Below are positions 1 to 6,414 of a DNA stretch of 11,115 bases, piece by piece; position 1 is the first letter of the stretch; each line of letters starts with the position of its first letter. The stretch is taken from positions 1 to 11,115 of the forward strand of contig JAEZSM010000091.1 in NCBI GenBank assembly GCA_023421875.1, given 5' to 3'. This stretch comes from Spirochaetota bacterium. GTDB lineage: Bacteria; Spirochaetota; Spirochaetia; Treponematales; Rectinemataceae. Made by a program: the position numbers and the translations under genes. The notes under the pieces were generated by a model, which saw nothing but the letters and a program-made list of their open reading frames with translations, did no database searches and had not been told where the DNA came from.

Positions 1-173
1 GGAAGACGAGTTTCTTCAAGGACCTTATCGATCCTGAAGACGCTGTCATCGGCATGTCCATCAACTACAAGACCGGCGCCACCGTGTTGACCCTTGGCTA
101 CGTCTATTCCTGGGATCCTACCACCCAGGATTTCGACGTCAGCTCCAGCCTCAGCGCCTCGGTGCGCTTCTAA
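1..173 (+). CDS. Outer-membrane beta-barrel protein, 3' fragment
   Basis: This is the C-terminal 56 codons of a gene that begins before the window; the frame is open from base 3 to a TAA at 171-173. The residues alternate hydrophobic and polar, as in antiparallel strands (INYKTGATVLTLGYVY, then SSSLSASVRF), and the protein ends in phenylalanine. A C-terminal aromatic residue on a final amphipathic strand is the established recognition signal for the BAM outer-membrane insertion machinery. The next gene starts only 15 nt downstream and also ends in Phe, so the two are probably a tandem co-transcribed pair of related surface proteins. The exact family cannot be named from this fragment; the beta-barrel call rests on strand pattern and context. 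Confidence 0.6.
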   Translation, partial: KTSFFKDLIDPEDAVIGMSINYKTGATVLTLGYVYSWDPTTQDFDVSSSLSASVRF

Positions 174-188
174 GCAGAGGAGGCAGGT

Positions 189-1712
189 ATGAAAAAAAGA
201 CTTATTGTCACCATAGCCCTGATTGCGCTTCTCATCCCGACCCTGGCGGCCCAGACAGGAGGATTAGGCGCTTCGGTCATGGAATGGATGCGAGATCATG
301 TGGGCATGGAGATCGGCTCTGTCATGATAGACGGCACCAGCTACTCCAAGGTCGTGGTTTCACCCGAGGTGAGGATCGGCAGGCTGGAGCTGGGGCTCTA
401 CCTACCGGTCATCTATTCCGACGACCTCTTCGATCCCTCCAGCTGGTATAGGCCCAAGGGCAACAATGAATGGGACTTTGGGGGAGCATGCTGGGGCAGC
501 GACAATGTCAAGGCAGCCCTTGACCTGGCCGCCGACCTGATTCTCAAGATCAAGTACCTGGAATACGGAGAGCCGCTGGAGGACAAGTTTTTCGTCAAAC
601 TGGGCAATCTCCACGGGCTGACCATCGGCCATGGGCTGATCATGAGGGATTACCGGAACGACAGCGACTTTCCCAGCATACGCCGTGTAGGCGTGAACAC
701 GGGCATCGACTTCGGCGGATTCGGCTTTGAAGCGCTGGTCAACGACCTGCCTATTCCGCAAATATACGGTACGCGGCTCTACGTTCGTCCCTTCAAAGCA
801 TCCAGACTTGCCATCGGCGTATCGGGCGTGGCCGATGTCGACGCGGCCGCCGAGCTTGAGGGCACGACCTACGACAGCCTGGCCGGCAACTTCAGCTTTC
901 TCGGCGCCGGCCTCGACCTGGACCTGCCGATCATCCAGCGCAGCGCCGCCCTTGGCTTGCGAGCCTTCGCCGACATAGCCGCAACCCTTCCCTATCTAAA
1001 CAGCGCGGTGACTAATCCCGACACCGGCCTGCCGATCTCCGAAGGCTTCAAGGCAGAGCTGCTCTGGGACGGTGGCCCCCACAACTGGGGCGCCGCAGCG
1101 GGCTTTATGGGCAATGTAGCCTTCATCGACTGGAGGCTCGAGTACCGCTACTTCACCGGCCTTTTCAGGCCGGCCTTCTTCGACGCCACCTACGAGCGGA
1201 CAAGGATGAGCCTGGTACAGGACTACCTGCCCTATCTGGACGGCTCCAAGCAGGCTTCCGACGCGCCGACGGTGATGGGCGTCTACGGAGAGGCGGGATT
1301 CTCCCTCTTCAAGGATAAATTAAGCCTCATAGCAGGCTATATGTGGCCCTGGACCCCAGAAGACGGCTTCACAATCAGCGCCGATGCGGACGATGAACTC
1401 CGCGCGGGGCTTCTGCTCAAGCGAGGTCTAATACCTGTGGTGGACCTGGCAGGGGCGATCTACTACGACAAACGCGGCATCGTAAACTCTATCCAAAGCG
1501 ACAGTTTCACCTTCTTCGACGAGAAAACCGCCTTTGCCGGGGAGATCGAGATTCCCATCCCAAATACTCCCAATCTGGCAGTCGGCCTTATCTTCAAGAT
1601 GGTGGCCGCAAGAGATTCTGCCACCGGTCAAGTGGAATATGTGAACAATGATCCAGCCAAGGGAGTCAAAATGGAGCCCACGGTTACCATAGAGACGCGC
1701 TTCAAATTCTGA
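189..1712 (+). CDS. Predicted outer-membrane beta-barrel protein
   Basis: A 507-residue protein with a classic signal peptide: MKKR, a hydrophobic core to about residue 17, then TLAA with likely cleavage after A20 or A21. The rest has many short amphipathic strands, abundant Gly, Asp and aromatic residues, no cytoplasmic-enzyme motif, and a terminal strand TIETRFKF ending in Phe, the usual signal for BAM insertion. It therefore probably sits in the outer membrane; whether it is a pore, transporter or adhesin cannot be told. The start is well fixed by AGGAGG at 178-183, five bases before the ATG. It lies 15 nt after another gene with a similar C-terminus, suggesting an operon of paralogous outer-membrane proteins as spirochaetes often carry. 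A two-hairpin terminator region follows. No recognised symbol. Confidence 0.75.
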   Translation: MKKRLIVTIALIALLIPTLAAQTGGLGASVMEWMRDHVGMEIGSVMIDGTSYSKVVVSPEVRIGRLELGLYLPVIYSDDLFDPSSWYRPKGNNEWDFGGACWGSDNVKAALDLAADLILKIKYLEYGEPLEDKFFVKLGNLHGLTIGHGLIMRDYRNDSDFPSIRRVGVNTGIDFGGFGFEALVNDLPIPQIYGTRLYVRPFKASRLAIGVSGVADVDAAAELEGTTYDSLAGNFSFLGAGLDLDLPIIQRSAALGLRAFADIAATLPYLNSAVTNPDTGLPISEGFKAELLWDGGPHNWGAAAGFMGNVAFIDWRLEYRYFTGLFRPAFFDATYERTRMSLVQDYLPYLDGSKQASDAPTVMGVYGEAGFSLFKDKLSLIAGYMWPWTPEDGFTISADADDELRAGLLLKRGLIPVVDLAGAIYYDKRGIVNSIQSDSFTFFDEKTAFAGEIEIPIPNTPNLAVGLIFKMVAARDSATGQVEYVNNDPAKGVKMEPTVTIETRFKF

Positions 1713-1724
1713 AGCCTTCCCATT

Positions 1725-1753
1725 CTAAAGCGCCGAGCAGTGAGGCGCTTTAG
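1725..1753 (+). repeat. Perfect 10-bp inverted repeat after the OMP gene
   Basis: CTAAAGCGCC (1725-1734) and GGCGCTTTAG (1744-1753) are exact reverse complements around a 9-nt loop. No T-run follows on the plus strand, so it is more likely a 3'-end-protecting or pausing hairpin than a terminator on its own. It precedes the true terminator by 6 nt. Confidence 0.75.
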
Positions 1754-1759
1754 GCTTTC

Positions 1760-1792
1760 AAAAAAGGACACCCGCCGGGTGTCCTTTTTTTT
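1760..1792 (+). terminator. Strong intrinsic terminator of the OMP operon
   Basis: GGACACCC (1766-1773) pairs with GGGTGTCC (1777-1784) around a 3-nt loop. The stem is extended by A6 against the start of an eight-base T-run at 1785-1792. The flanking A and T runs mean it could also stop transcription on the opposite strand. It isolates the OMP pair from mutL, whose start is only 27 nt downstream. Confidence 0.93.
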
Positions 1793-1819
1793 AGTCAAAA
1801 TAAACGATATTCTCACAGT

Positions 1820-3637
1820 ATGGGCCGAATACGAATTCTTGGATCAGAAACCTACCGACTCATCGCAGCGGGCGAGGTTATAGAGCGGCCGGCATCGGCC
1901 TTGCGCGAGCTTTTAGACAATGCCATCGACGCCGGGGCGACGGAAATCCGCGTAGAGATTTCTGGCGGCGGTACGGAACTTCTGCGAGTAAGCGACAATG
2001 GCCAGGGGATGTCCAAGGAGGACCTTGAGCTCTCCATTCAGGAGCACGCGACCAGCAAGATTGAGAAGGCAGACGACCTTTTACGGGTAAAAACTTTAGG
2101 GTTCCGCGGGGAAGCCCTCGCTTCTATCGCCGCGGTAGCCAGCATCGAGATTCTGAGTAAAACCGAGAGCTCCGATTCGGGCTGGCGCCTGCTTGCTGAA
2201 CCTGGAGACAGGCCTATACTCGAGGCGAGCCCCGCGCGCAGAGGGACAACGGTCAGCGTGAAAGCCCTGTTCGAGCGCTTCCCTGCCCGGCGCCAATTCC
2301 TCAAGCGACCCTCCTCCGAGGCAGCCCAATGCCGTCAGGTATTCGTGGAAAGAGCCCTGGCCCACCCCTTGATCGGCTTTGTCTGGAGTTCCGGCGGCGA
2401 GAGCGAACACCTGCATCCATCGAACATCGAGAACCGGGTAGCCTTGCTCTACCGGGAAATCCCTGCCCCGGCGCTGACCGTTTTCAGGGCCGAAGCAGCA
2501 GACGCCGCCTTCAGCATTGTCTACGCGGATCCCTCCTATTCCAGGCGTGACAGAAAATTCCTGCAGATCTTCGTCAACCGCCGGAGGGTTCCCGAGTGGG
2601 GCCTCTCGGGGTCTTTGGAGTACGCTTTTTCCGAGTATCTGCCTGGAGGCATGAGACCCTGTGCTTTTCTCTTTGTCGAAATAGATCCAGCCTTGGCAGA
2701 CTTCAACATTCATCCGGCCAAGCGGGAAGTCAGGATAAAAAATGCCGAAGCCCTCAAGTCAGCGATTTATAGTGCCTTCAAAGATCATCTCCGTTCCAGC
2801 CTGGGAGCTGGAATCAGGCCGCTGGGCTACGACAGTCAGAAAAATAGCTACGCCGCTTCGCTTCCCGGGTCCGATGCCTGGCAACGACTGGATGGCAAGG
2901 CTCTGGACAGGGCTTTCTGGGACAAGCTAGACAGCGAGCGCCGTTCGAAGGGCGCCGACTGGGCTTTCGAAAAAACTTCTGACAAAGGCTCGAGCGAGGG
3001 AGTCCACCAGCGCCAAGGGAGCCAGGAAAACCAGGAACCCCTGAGAGAATCCGAGGTGGAAGCAGTGAGCTTGCGCTCAGGCCAGGCTTTCAGGTTTCTC
3101 GGCAGGGCTTTTGGTCCCTTTCTGGTCTTCGAAAGCGCTGAGGAGCTGTACATCCTCGACCAACATGCTGCCCAGGAAAGGATCCTCTACGACAGACTCC
3201 GCTCGACCAAGGCAAAAAGCCAAGCCCTCCTCGTCCCCTTTATCATGGATATCCAGGATCACGAATTCGAAAACCGCCTTGCCACCTCCTCGGTCGAGCT
3301 CGAGAAGATGGGTTTTAGAATAGAAAAAAGCCCGGGCCAGCTGGTGGTCAATGCCGTGCCGGCCATTCTCGGCGAGAAAGGACTTTCTATTCTTGCCGAA
3401 AGCCTGGCAGAGGATGCCGGTCCTGCTTCAGGAGCCGGGGAACAATTCAGCGCGATGGCTGCATCTATCGCCTGCAAAGCAGCGATAAAGGATGGGGATT
3501 TGCTTGAAGACAGCGCAGCGATTGCCCTCATCGCTCAATCCCTGGCTCTTCCCCTGCCCCGATGTCCCCATGGAAGGCCAATCTGGCTTAAACTGGACAG
3601 AAAAACCCTCGATCGTTTGATTGGGCGGGAGTCCTGA
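1820..3637 (+). CDS. mutL: DNA mismatch repair protein MutL (endonuclease type)
   Basis: MutL couples MutS mismatch recognition to strand removal. The N-terminal GHKL ATPase is clear: IAAGEVIERPASALREL then DNAIDAGA (near residues 16-42), with the catalytic Glu of REL and Mg-binding Asn of LDN, followed by DNGQGM and GFRGEALASI. A low-complexity linker covers about residues 330-420. The C-terminal domain has the nicking-endonuclease signatures: DQHAAQE at 447-453, ACKAAIKDGD around C552, and CPHGRP at 582-587. QALLVP (468-473) fits the beta-clamp-binding motif of bacterial MutL. The last Glu of the DQHA-x2-E-x4-E consensus is Asp (D458). Length (605 aa) is normal. There is no Shine-Dalgarno before the ATG; this start is kept because the family begins with a short RI(R)IL strand before IAAGEV, as here. 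Confidence 0.97.
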   Translation: MGRIRILGSETYRLIAAGEVIERPASALRELLDNAIDAGATEIRVEISGGGTELLRVSDNGQGMSKEDLELSIQEHATSKIEKADDLLRVKTLGFRGEALASIAAVASIEILSKTESSDSGWRLLAEPGDRPILEASPARRGTTVSVKALFERFPARRQFLKRPSSEAAQCRQVFVERALAHPLIGFVWSSGGESEHLHPSNIENRVALLYREIPAPALTVFRAEAADAAFSIVYADPSYSRRDRKFLQIFVNRRRVPEWGLSGSLEYAFSEYLPGGMRPCAFLFVEIDPALADFNIHPAKREVRIKNAEALKSAIYSAFKDHLRSSLGAGIRPLGYDSQKNSYAASLPGSDAWQRLDGKALDRAFWDKLDSERRSKGADWAFEKTSDKGSSEGVHQRQGSQENQEPLRESEVEAVSLRSGQAFRFLGRAFGPFLVFESAEELYILDQHAAQERILYDRLRSTKAKSQALLVPFIMDIQDHEFENRLATSSVELEKMGFRIEKSPGQLVVNAVPAILGEKGLSILAESLAEDAGPASGAGEQFSAMAASIACKAAIKDGDLLEDSAAIALIAQSLALPLPRCPHGRPIWLKLDRKTLDRLIGRES

Positions 3638-3685
3638 AAAGCGCGTGGCCGAAATCGAGGAAAAGGACTACTCGCCAAAGTTTCT

Positions 3686-3696
3686 TATAGTATAAT
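3686..3696 (+). promoter_or_regulatory. Possible -10 region of a small RNA promoter
   Basis: Two overlapping -10 hexamers are seen: TATAGT at 3686-3691 and a perfect TATAAT at 3691-3696. The -35 region is poor (AGGACT at 3664-3669 is the best match, 16 nt before TATAGT). It lies just downstream of mutL, and transcription from it would run into the terminator at 3856-3893. Confidence 0.4.
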
Positions 3697-3702
3697 GATG
3701 CT

Positions 3703-3893
3703 AGATCGAAGCCTTGTTCATCCTATCGACAATACCAACAATCTTGGTCGCACTATAAAAAAACTAGATAATTTCTGGTAACTTTCAGGATTCTGCATTA
3801 TTATTATTAGTGCAGGACGACAGCAGATTGCTCTTCATGCACCTCCTTTTGCGTTGGCCGCCGGGTATTCCTCCTTACTCGGCGGTCTTTTTT
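3703..3893 (+). ncRNA. Candidate small RNA between mutL and the zinc-ribbon gene
   Basis: This part of the 343-base gap after mutL has no convincing ORF but has a TATAAT just upstream and a strong terminator at its end, giving a predicted transcript of about 190 nt. Visible structure: ACCAA/TTGGT (3734-3738 with 3744-3748), CTGCAT/GTGCAG with an ATT-repeat loop (3793-3798 with 3810-3815), and the 12-bp terminator stem. CACCTCCTTTT (3840-3850) matches the anti-Shine-Dalgarno tail of 16S rRNA, and the terminator loop TTCCTCCT (3868-3875) is a second C-rich segment. Such CCUCC segments are known in small RNAs that mask ribosome-binding sites, mainly in Firmicutes. The ends are estimates. It could equally be the long 3' UTR of mutL. 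Confidence 0.4.
3856..3893 (+). terminator. Intrinsic terminator
   Basis: A 12-bp stem, 3856-3867 with 3876-3887 (GGCCGCCG with CGGCGGTC, extended by four weaker pairs), closes an 8-nt loop TTCCTCCT and is followed by T6 at 3888-3893. It ends transcription from mutL or from the candidate small RNA before the zinc-ribbon gene's own promoter. Confidence 0.88.
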
Positions 3894-3926
3894 ATGCCCG
3901 AATCCTAAAGTCGCAACGGCCATTAA

Positions 3927-3954
3927 TTGACACGATGGGGAACTACCATATATT
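3927..3954 (+). promoter_or_regulatory. Promoter of the small zinc-ribbon gene
   Basis: A perfect -35 TTGACA (3927-3932) is followed after 16 nt by TATATT (3949-3954), five of six matches to the -10 consensus. Initiation near 3961 would give a 5' UTR of about 20 nt containing AAGGAG. The site rules out a start codon upstream of about 3960 for this gene. Confidence 0.8.
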
Positions 3955-3980
3955 GTATCCCGTCTTTTAAGGAGAATGCC

Positions 3981-4151
3981 ATGGCACAGGTATCAAAAAA
4001 CGCGCGAACCTCCAGCAGCACCCAGCGCTTCTACTGCCCCTGCGGCGGAGAAGTAAAGATGAAAACCGTATTCGAGAACGGAAAAGTGAAGAATACGGCC
4101 GAATGTGAAAAGTGCAAGAGGATTGAGCGAAAACCCAGCGATTTCAATTGA
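3981..4151 (+). CDS. Small zinc-ribbon protein, function unknown
   Basis: A 56-residue basic protein. AAGGAG at 3969-3974 precedes the ATG at 3981 by 6 nt; an in-frame codon at 3927 lies inside the promoter and cannot be the start. Four cysteines form a likely zinc site: C19 and C21 (CPCGG) and C42 and C45 (CEKC), with Lys/Arg-rich flanks. The N-terminal 15 residues are Ser/Thr/Asn-rich and probably disordered. The CxC...CxxC order is the same as in ribosomal protein L31, encoded later in this window, with similar spacing (20 against 17 residues between the pairs), which hints at RNA or ribosome binding; this is inference. It stands alone, between a terminator plus strong promoter and its own terminator, so it is probably well expressed. 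No established family is recognised. Confidence 0.82.
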   Translation: MAQVSKNARTSSSTQRFYCPCGGEVKMKTVFENGKVKNTAECEKCKRIERKPSDFN

Positions 4152-4163
4152 AAAACGCCCACC

Positions 4164-4204
4164 TAGGCTCCCGGAAAGCAGCGCTTCGGGAGCCTAAACC
4201 TTTT
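4164..4204 (+). terminator. Terminator between convergent genes
   Basis: TAGGCTCCCG (4164-4173) and CGGGAGCCTA (4187-4196) form a perfect 10-bp stem around a 13-nt loop, with TTTT at 4201-4204. On the other strand a T5 run lies 8 nt past the stem, so it may also weakly end the convergent acyltransferase gene, whose stop codon is at 4229-4231. Confidence 0.7.
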
Positions 4205-4228
4205 AGTCCCTTTAACCTTTAAAAGCGT

Positions 4229-4978
4229 CTACGCCTTCCTCTGTTCTTCCAAAGCGACTTCGATAATCTCCCTCGATTTCTCCAGGGCTTCCAACGCCTC
4301 TCTTTTCGAGTGCGGCGCCGGCAACAGTGCCAGATAGCTGGCCGTGAATGGGGAGTTGCCGAAGTTGAACAAAAAATCCCTGAGGTTCGCTATCTTCCAG
4401 CCGCCCTCCATGGCAGCAACCAGAATGGGAACCGGTTCGACTTCGAGTATCTTCCTGTATCCTGCTGAATGAAAGCGTCCCAGCGCACCTGTCCTCGATC
4501 GAGTGCCTTCGGGAAAAATCACCGGGATAGTGCCTTCCCTGCGGCAGCGCTTAGCCATCCGAGTTACCGCACGCATGGCTTCTAGGGCGTCACCCTTGCG
4601 CCGTACTAGGCTGTGACCGGAAACTCGCAGGATGAGGGATATGAGGGGTATGCCGTAACCGAGTTCTTTTTTCGCCACAAACCTGGCCTTAGCCCAATCA
4701 GGCAGTGTGCGCATTATGACGACGATATCCAAAAGGCTCTGATGGTTGGATACAACGATAAATCGTTTTGGGAGCGCTCGATTCAATTTATTGACTACCT
4801 TCGGCTTGAACCCGCCGTAAAAGCTCAGGGTTGAGAAGATAGTCTGTATAGCCTTGTCTTCATAATACTGGGTGATTTTCATCGCGCTGCGCCAGGGAAG
4901 GGCCGCTATAGCCACTAAAAGCAGGATTTCCCAAACGGTAAAAGCCGTCAGCAGTATTAAAAGTATGACTATGGTCAC
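4229..4978 (-). CDS. plsC: 1-acyl-glycerol-3-phosphate acyltransferase (PlsC family)
   Basis: A membrane-bound enzyme expected to acylate lysophosphatidic acid to phosphatidic acid in phospholipid synthesis. Residues 2-28 form one strongly hydrophobic N-terminal membrane segment. The family motifs follow in order: block I NHQSLLD (N78, H79, D84, the HX4D catalytic pair), a middle block around VRRKGDALEA (125-134), block III FPEGTRSR (155-162), which binds the glycerol phosphate, and block IV VPILVAA (183-189). At 249 aa the length is normal. The start is GTG (4978-4976), chosen because it keeps the whole membrane segment and a GA-rich stretch (CCGAGAGAG) lies upstream; the next Met is residue 33, after that segment. 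Genes on both sides are on the other strand, so it is transcribed alone. Other acyl acceptors cannot be excluded. Confidence 0.93.
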   Translation of the reverse strand: MTIVILLILLTAFTVWEILLLVAIAALPWRSAMKITQYYEDKAIQTIFSTLSFYGGFKPKVVNKLNRALPKRFIVVSNHQSLLDIVVIMRTLPDWAKARFVAKKELGYGIPLISLILRVSGHSLVRRKGDALEAMRAVTRMAKRCRREGTIPVIFPEGTRSRTGALGRFHSAGYRKILEVEPVPILVAAMEGGWKIANLRDFLFNFGNSPFTASYLALLPAPHSKREALEALEKSREIIEVALEEQRKA

Positions 4979-5015
4979 GGCGGTACTCTCTCGGTAAGCG
5001 CTAATTCTTTATCCT

Positions 5016-5044
5016 ATTTAATCAGATACCCGGGCTGGAGTCAA
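5016..5044 (-). promoter_or_regulatory. Possible promoter of the acyltransferase gene
   Basis: On the minus strand, TTGACT (5044-5039) and TTAAAT (5021-5016) are separated by exactly 17 nt: a good -35 and a four-of-six -10. It lies about 40 nt upstream of the GTG start and is back to back with the rpsT promoter candidate. Confidence 0.5.
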
Positions 5045-5052
5045 TTACAGTC

Positions 5053-5082
5053 TTGACATTCACCGCCGCTCTCTGTTAGCTT
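5053..5082 (+). promoter_or_regulatory. Possible promoter of rpsT
   Basis: A perfect TTGACA (5053-5058) is followed 18 nt later by TAGCTT (5077-5082), which is a weak -10 hexamer but is preceded by TGT, giving an extended -10 arrangement. Initiation near 5089 would give a leader of about 60 nt. Confidence 0.5.
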
Positions 5083-5148
5083 TCCTCGTCGAATTGTCAG
5101 ACTGTTCCGGTTCATCGCGAATCGACTATCAATCCGGGAGGATTCCCT

Positions 5149-5418
5149 TTGAGCACAAAGAATCTATCAGCCGAAAAAAGAATGCGGCAGGATGAAAAAC
5201 GCCGCATCAGGAACAAGAGTGTTAAGTCCGCCATACGGTCAGCGGCCAAGAAGGTCGTGGCAGCCTCCGAGAAAAAGGATGCCCAGACGGCCAAAGAAGC
5301 GCTTCTCGATATGATAAAGCGTATCGACACCGCCGCCGGAAAAGGCATTGTCAAGAAAAACACCGCGGCACGCAAGAAGTCCCGCATGCAGAAGCTCGTC
5401 AACAGGCTTGAAGCCTAA
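5149..5418 (+). CDS. rpsT: 30S ribosomal protein S20
   Basis: An 89-residue, very Lys/Arg-rich helical protein of normal S20 length, which binds 16S rRNA early in 30S assembly. Diagnostic segments are SAEKRMRQDEKRRIRNKSVK near the N-terminus, the three-helix pattern, and KGIVKKNTAARKKSRMQKLV near the C-terminus (family consensus: G.IHKN.AARHKSRL). The start codon is TTG at 5149-5151, with a strong GGGAGG (5136-5141) 7 nt before it; no in-frame ATG occurs before residue 12, inside the conserved helix. Escherichia coli rpsT also starts with UUG, where the weak codon matters for autoregulation; the same may hold here. HU follows 105 nt downstream on the same strand with no T-run terminator between, so read-through is likely. 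Confidence 0.96.
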   Translation: MSTKNLSAEKRMRQDEKRRIRNKSVKSAIRSAAKKVVAASEKKDAQTAKEALLDMIKRIDTAAGKGIVKKNTAARKKSRMQKLVNRLEA

Positions 5419-5443
5419 CGAATAGACTCCGGCTTCAAAGCCG
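5404..5443 (+). repeat. Two short inverted repeats at the rpsT 3' end
   Basis: AGGCTTGAAGCCT (5404-5416) spans the end of rpsT and its stop codon, and CGGCTTCAAAGCCG (5430-5443) follows 13 nt later. Each can fold alone, or the first can pair almost fully with the second. No T-run follows, so they may act as an mRNA-processing or stability element between rpsT and the HU gene rather than a terminator. Confidence 0.5.
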
Positions 5444-5523
5444 CAGAGCTTCGACGCGGCCGCAGATCCATATCGGTCAGCGTCAAGCATCGCTAAAATC
5501 AAGATTAAATGAGGAGAAGCTAT

Positions 5524-5865
5524 ATGGCAGAGAAGCTTACAAAGGCCGAATTGATCGACGCGCTGTATGGAAAACTCTCCCCTTCGAGCAAGACAACCAG
5601 GAAGGAGATACACGAGCTGATCGATGGTCTTTTTGCCGAAATCAAGACCGCAATTTTAAACGGCAAGACCGTTGAGCTCCGTGGATTCGGCACCTTCGAG
5701 GTCAAGTTGCGAAAGGGAAGAACGAGAGCGAGAAACCCTAAGACCGGCGAGATAGTATCGGTTCAGGATCACGGCGTCGCCGGATTCCGCCCGGGCAGGG
5801 AACTCAAAAAATCGGCGTGGGATATGGATCCATCTCTCATAACGAAGACCTTCAAGAAAAACTAG
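5524..5865 (+). CDS. hup: HU/IHF-family DNA-binding protein
   Basis: A small dimeric nucleoid protein that bends DNA. An N-terminal helical part (AEKLTKAELIDALYGKL) is followed by the family signature GFGTFEVKLRKGRTRARNPKTGE, which contains the beta-arm tip RNPKTG with the Pro that intercalates into DNA, then GFRPGRELK, where the arm returns to the core. At 113 aa it is about 20 residues longer than classical HU; the extra tail (SAWDMDPSLITKTFKKN) is basic at its end. The start is ATG 5524, preceded by GAGGAG at 5511-5516; an in-frame ATG at 5509 overlaps that ribosome site and is rejected. It is probably transcribed with rpsT, perhaps also from a weak TAAAAT (5494-5499) in the gap, and ends at the terminator at 5881. 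Confidence 0.95.
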   Translation: MAEKLTKAELIDALYGKLSPSSKTTRKEIHELIDGLFAEIKTAILNGKTVELRGFGTFEVKLRKGRTRARNPKTGEIVSVQDHGVAGFRPGRELKKSAWDMDPSLITKTFKKN

Positions 5866-5880
5866 CACAATCCTATGATG

Positions 5881-5921
5881 CGGGAGCCGGACGCCTCGGC
5901 GAGGCAGGGCTCCCGTTTTTT
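5881..5921 (+). terminator. Intrinsic terminator after the HU gene
   Basis: CGGGAGCC (5881-5888) pairs with GGCTCCCG (5908-5915). Inside it GCCTC (5893-5897) pairs with GAGGC (5901-5905) around loop GGC. T6 follows at 5916-5921. Confidence 0.93.
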
Positions 5922-5972
5922 CCAGCATATCGATAATTGACTTTATGTCCTCCCTATGAAACTATCTGTGCC

Positions 5973-6383
5973 GTGGCCCGACGACCAGCGAAAAAACCTC
6001 TTATTCACTCCACGGAACTGAGCCCCTCTATTTCCATGTCCGGCGAGCTCGATACCGAAGGAAGCCTACTGGTAAAGGGAAAATACTCCGGAATCATCCG
6101 TTGCTCCTCCCATGTATCGATCGACAGAAGCGCCTGGGTGGAATCCTGCTCGCTTACCGCCGCATCTGTATCGGTGGCCGGGCGTTTTTCGGGGGCAGTC
6201 GAGGCCTCAAGCACGGTGGACTTTCAGGACCGTTCCAGGGTCAGCGCATCGGTTAAGTGCCAGTCCCTGAGAGTATCCCCCTCTTGCCGCTTCGAAGGAC
6301 ACATATCGATGCCCGATCTCGATCTTCAGGATCTGCGGGTGGACAAGTCTTGCTCGATCGTTGATCGGGCAAGCGGCGATTGA
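5973..6383 (+). CDS. Bactofilin-family cytoskeletal protein
   Basis: A 136-residue protein with the repetitive turn pattern of the bactofilin (DUF583) right-handed beta-helix: GELDTEGSLLVKGKYSGII, then SIDRSAWVESCSLTAASVSV, GRFSGAVEASSTVDF, RVSASVKCQSLRV and RFEGHISM. Bactofilins polymerise without nucleotide into membrane-associated filaments; in spirochaetes and other helical bacteria they affect cell shape. The start is uncertain. GTG at 5973 gives MARRPAKKPLIH, a short basic tail typical of the family, but has no Shine-Dalgarno. A TTG at 5937 is in frame but no better supported. It follows the HU terminator, so it needs a promoter of its own that is not obvious; TTGACT at 5937-5942 might be a -35. 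The rho promoter overlaps its stop codon. Confidence 0.82.
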   Translation: MARRPAKKPLIHSTELSPSISMSGELDTEGSLLVKGKYSGIIRCSSHVSIDRSAWVESCSLTAASVSVAGRFSGAVEASSTVDFQDRSRVSASVKCQSLRVSPSCRFEGHISMPDLDLQDLRVDKSCSIVDRASGD

Positions 6384-6408
6384 CATATCGGCACAGCGGT
6401 ACTATAGT
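6380..6408 (+). promoter_or_regulatory. Strong promoter of rho
   Basis: TTGACA (6380-6385) and TATAGT (6403-6408) are exactly 17 nt apart, a near-consensus sigma-70 promoter. The -35 overlaps the TGA stop of the bactofilin gene. Initiation near 6415 would give rho a leader of about 175 nt. Confidence 0.85.
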
Positions 6409-6414
6409 TATGCC

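Noticed and set aside
2096..2713. Minus-strand ORF of about 200 codons
   Set aside because: Antisense shadow of the MutL ATPase domain; no family features.
3785..3850. Minus-strand mini-ORF MKSNLLSSCTNNNNAES with AAAAGGAGG upstream, like an Asn attenuation leader peptide
   Set aside because: The ribosome site is only 3 nt from the ATG, no minus-strand gene follows (only antisense to mutL), and the four Asn codons come from an ATT repeat in a hairpin loop on the other strand.
3927..3980. Longer start for the zinc-ribbon protein
   Set aside because: The extension overlaps the -35/-10 promoter elements, while the ATG at 3981 has a clear ribosome site.
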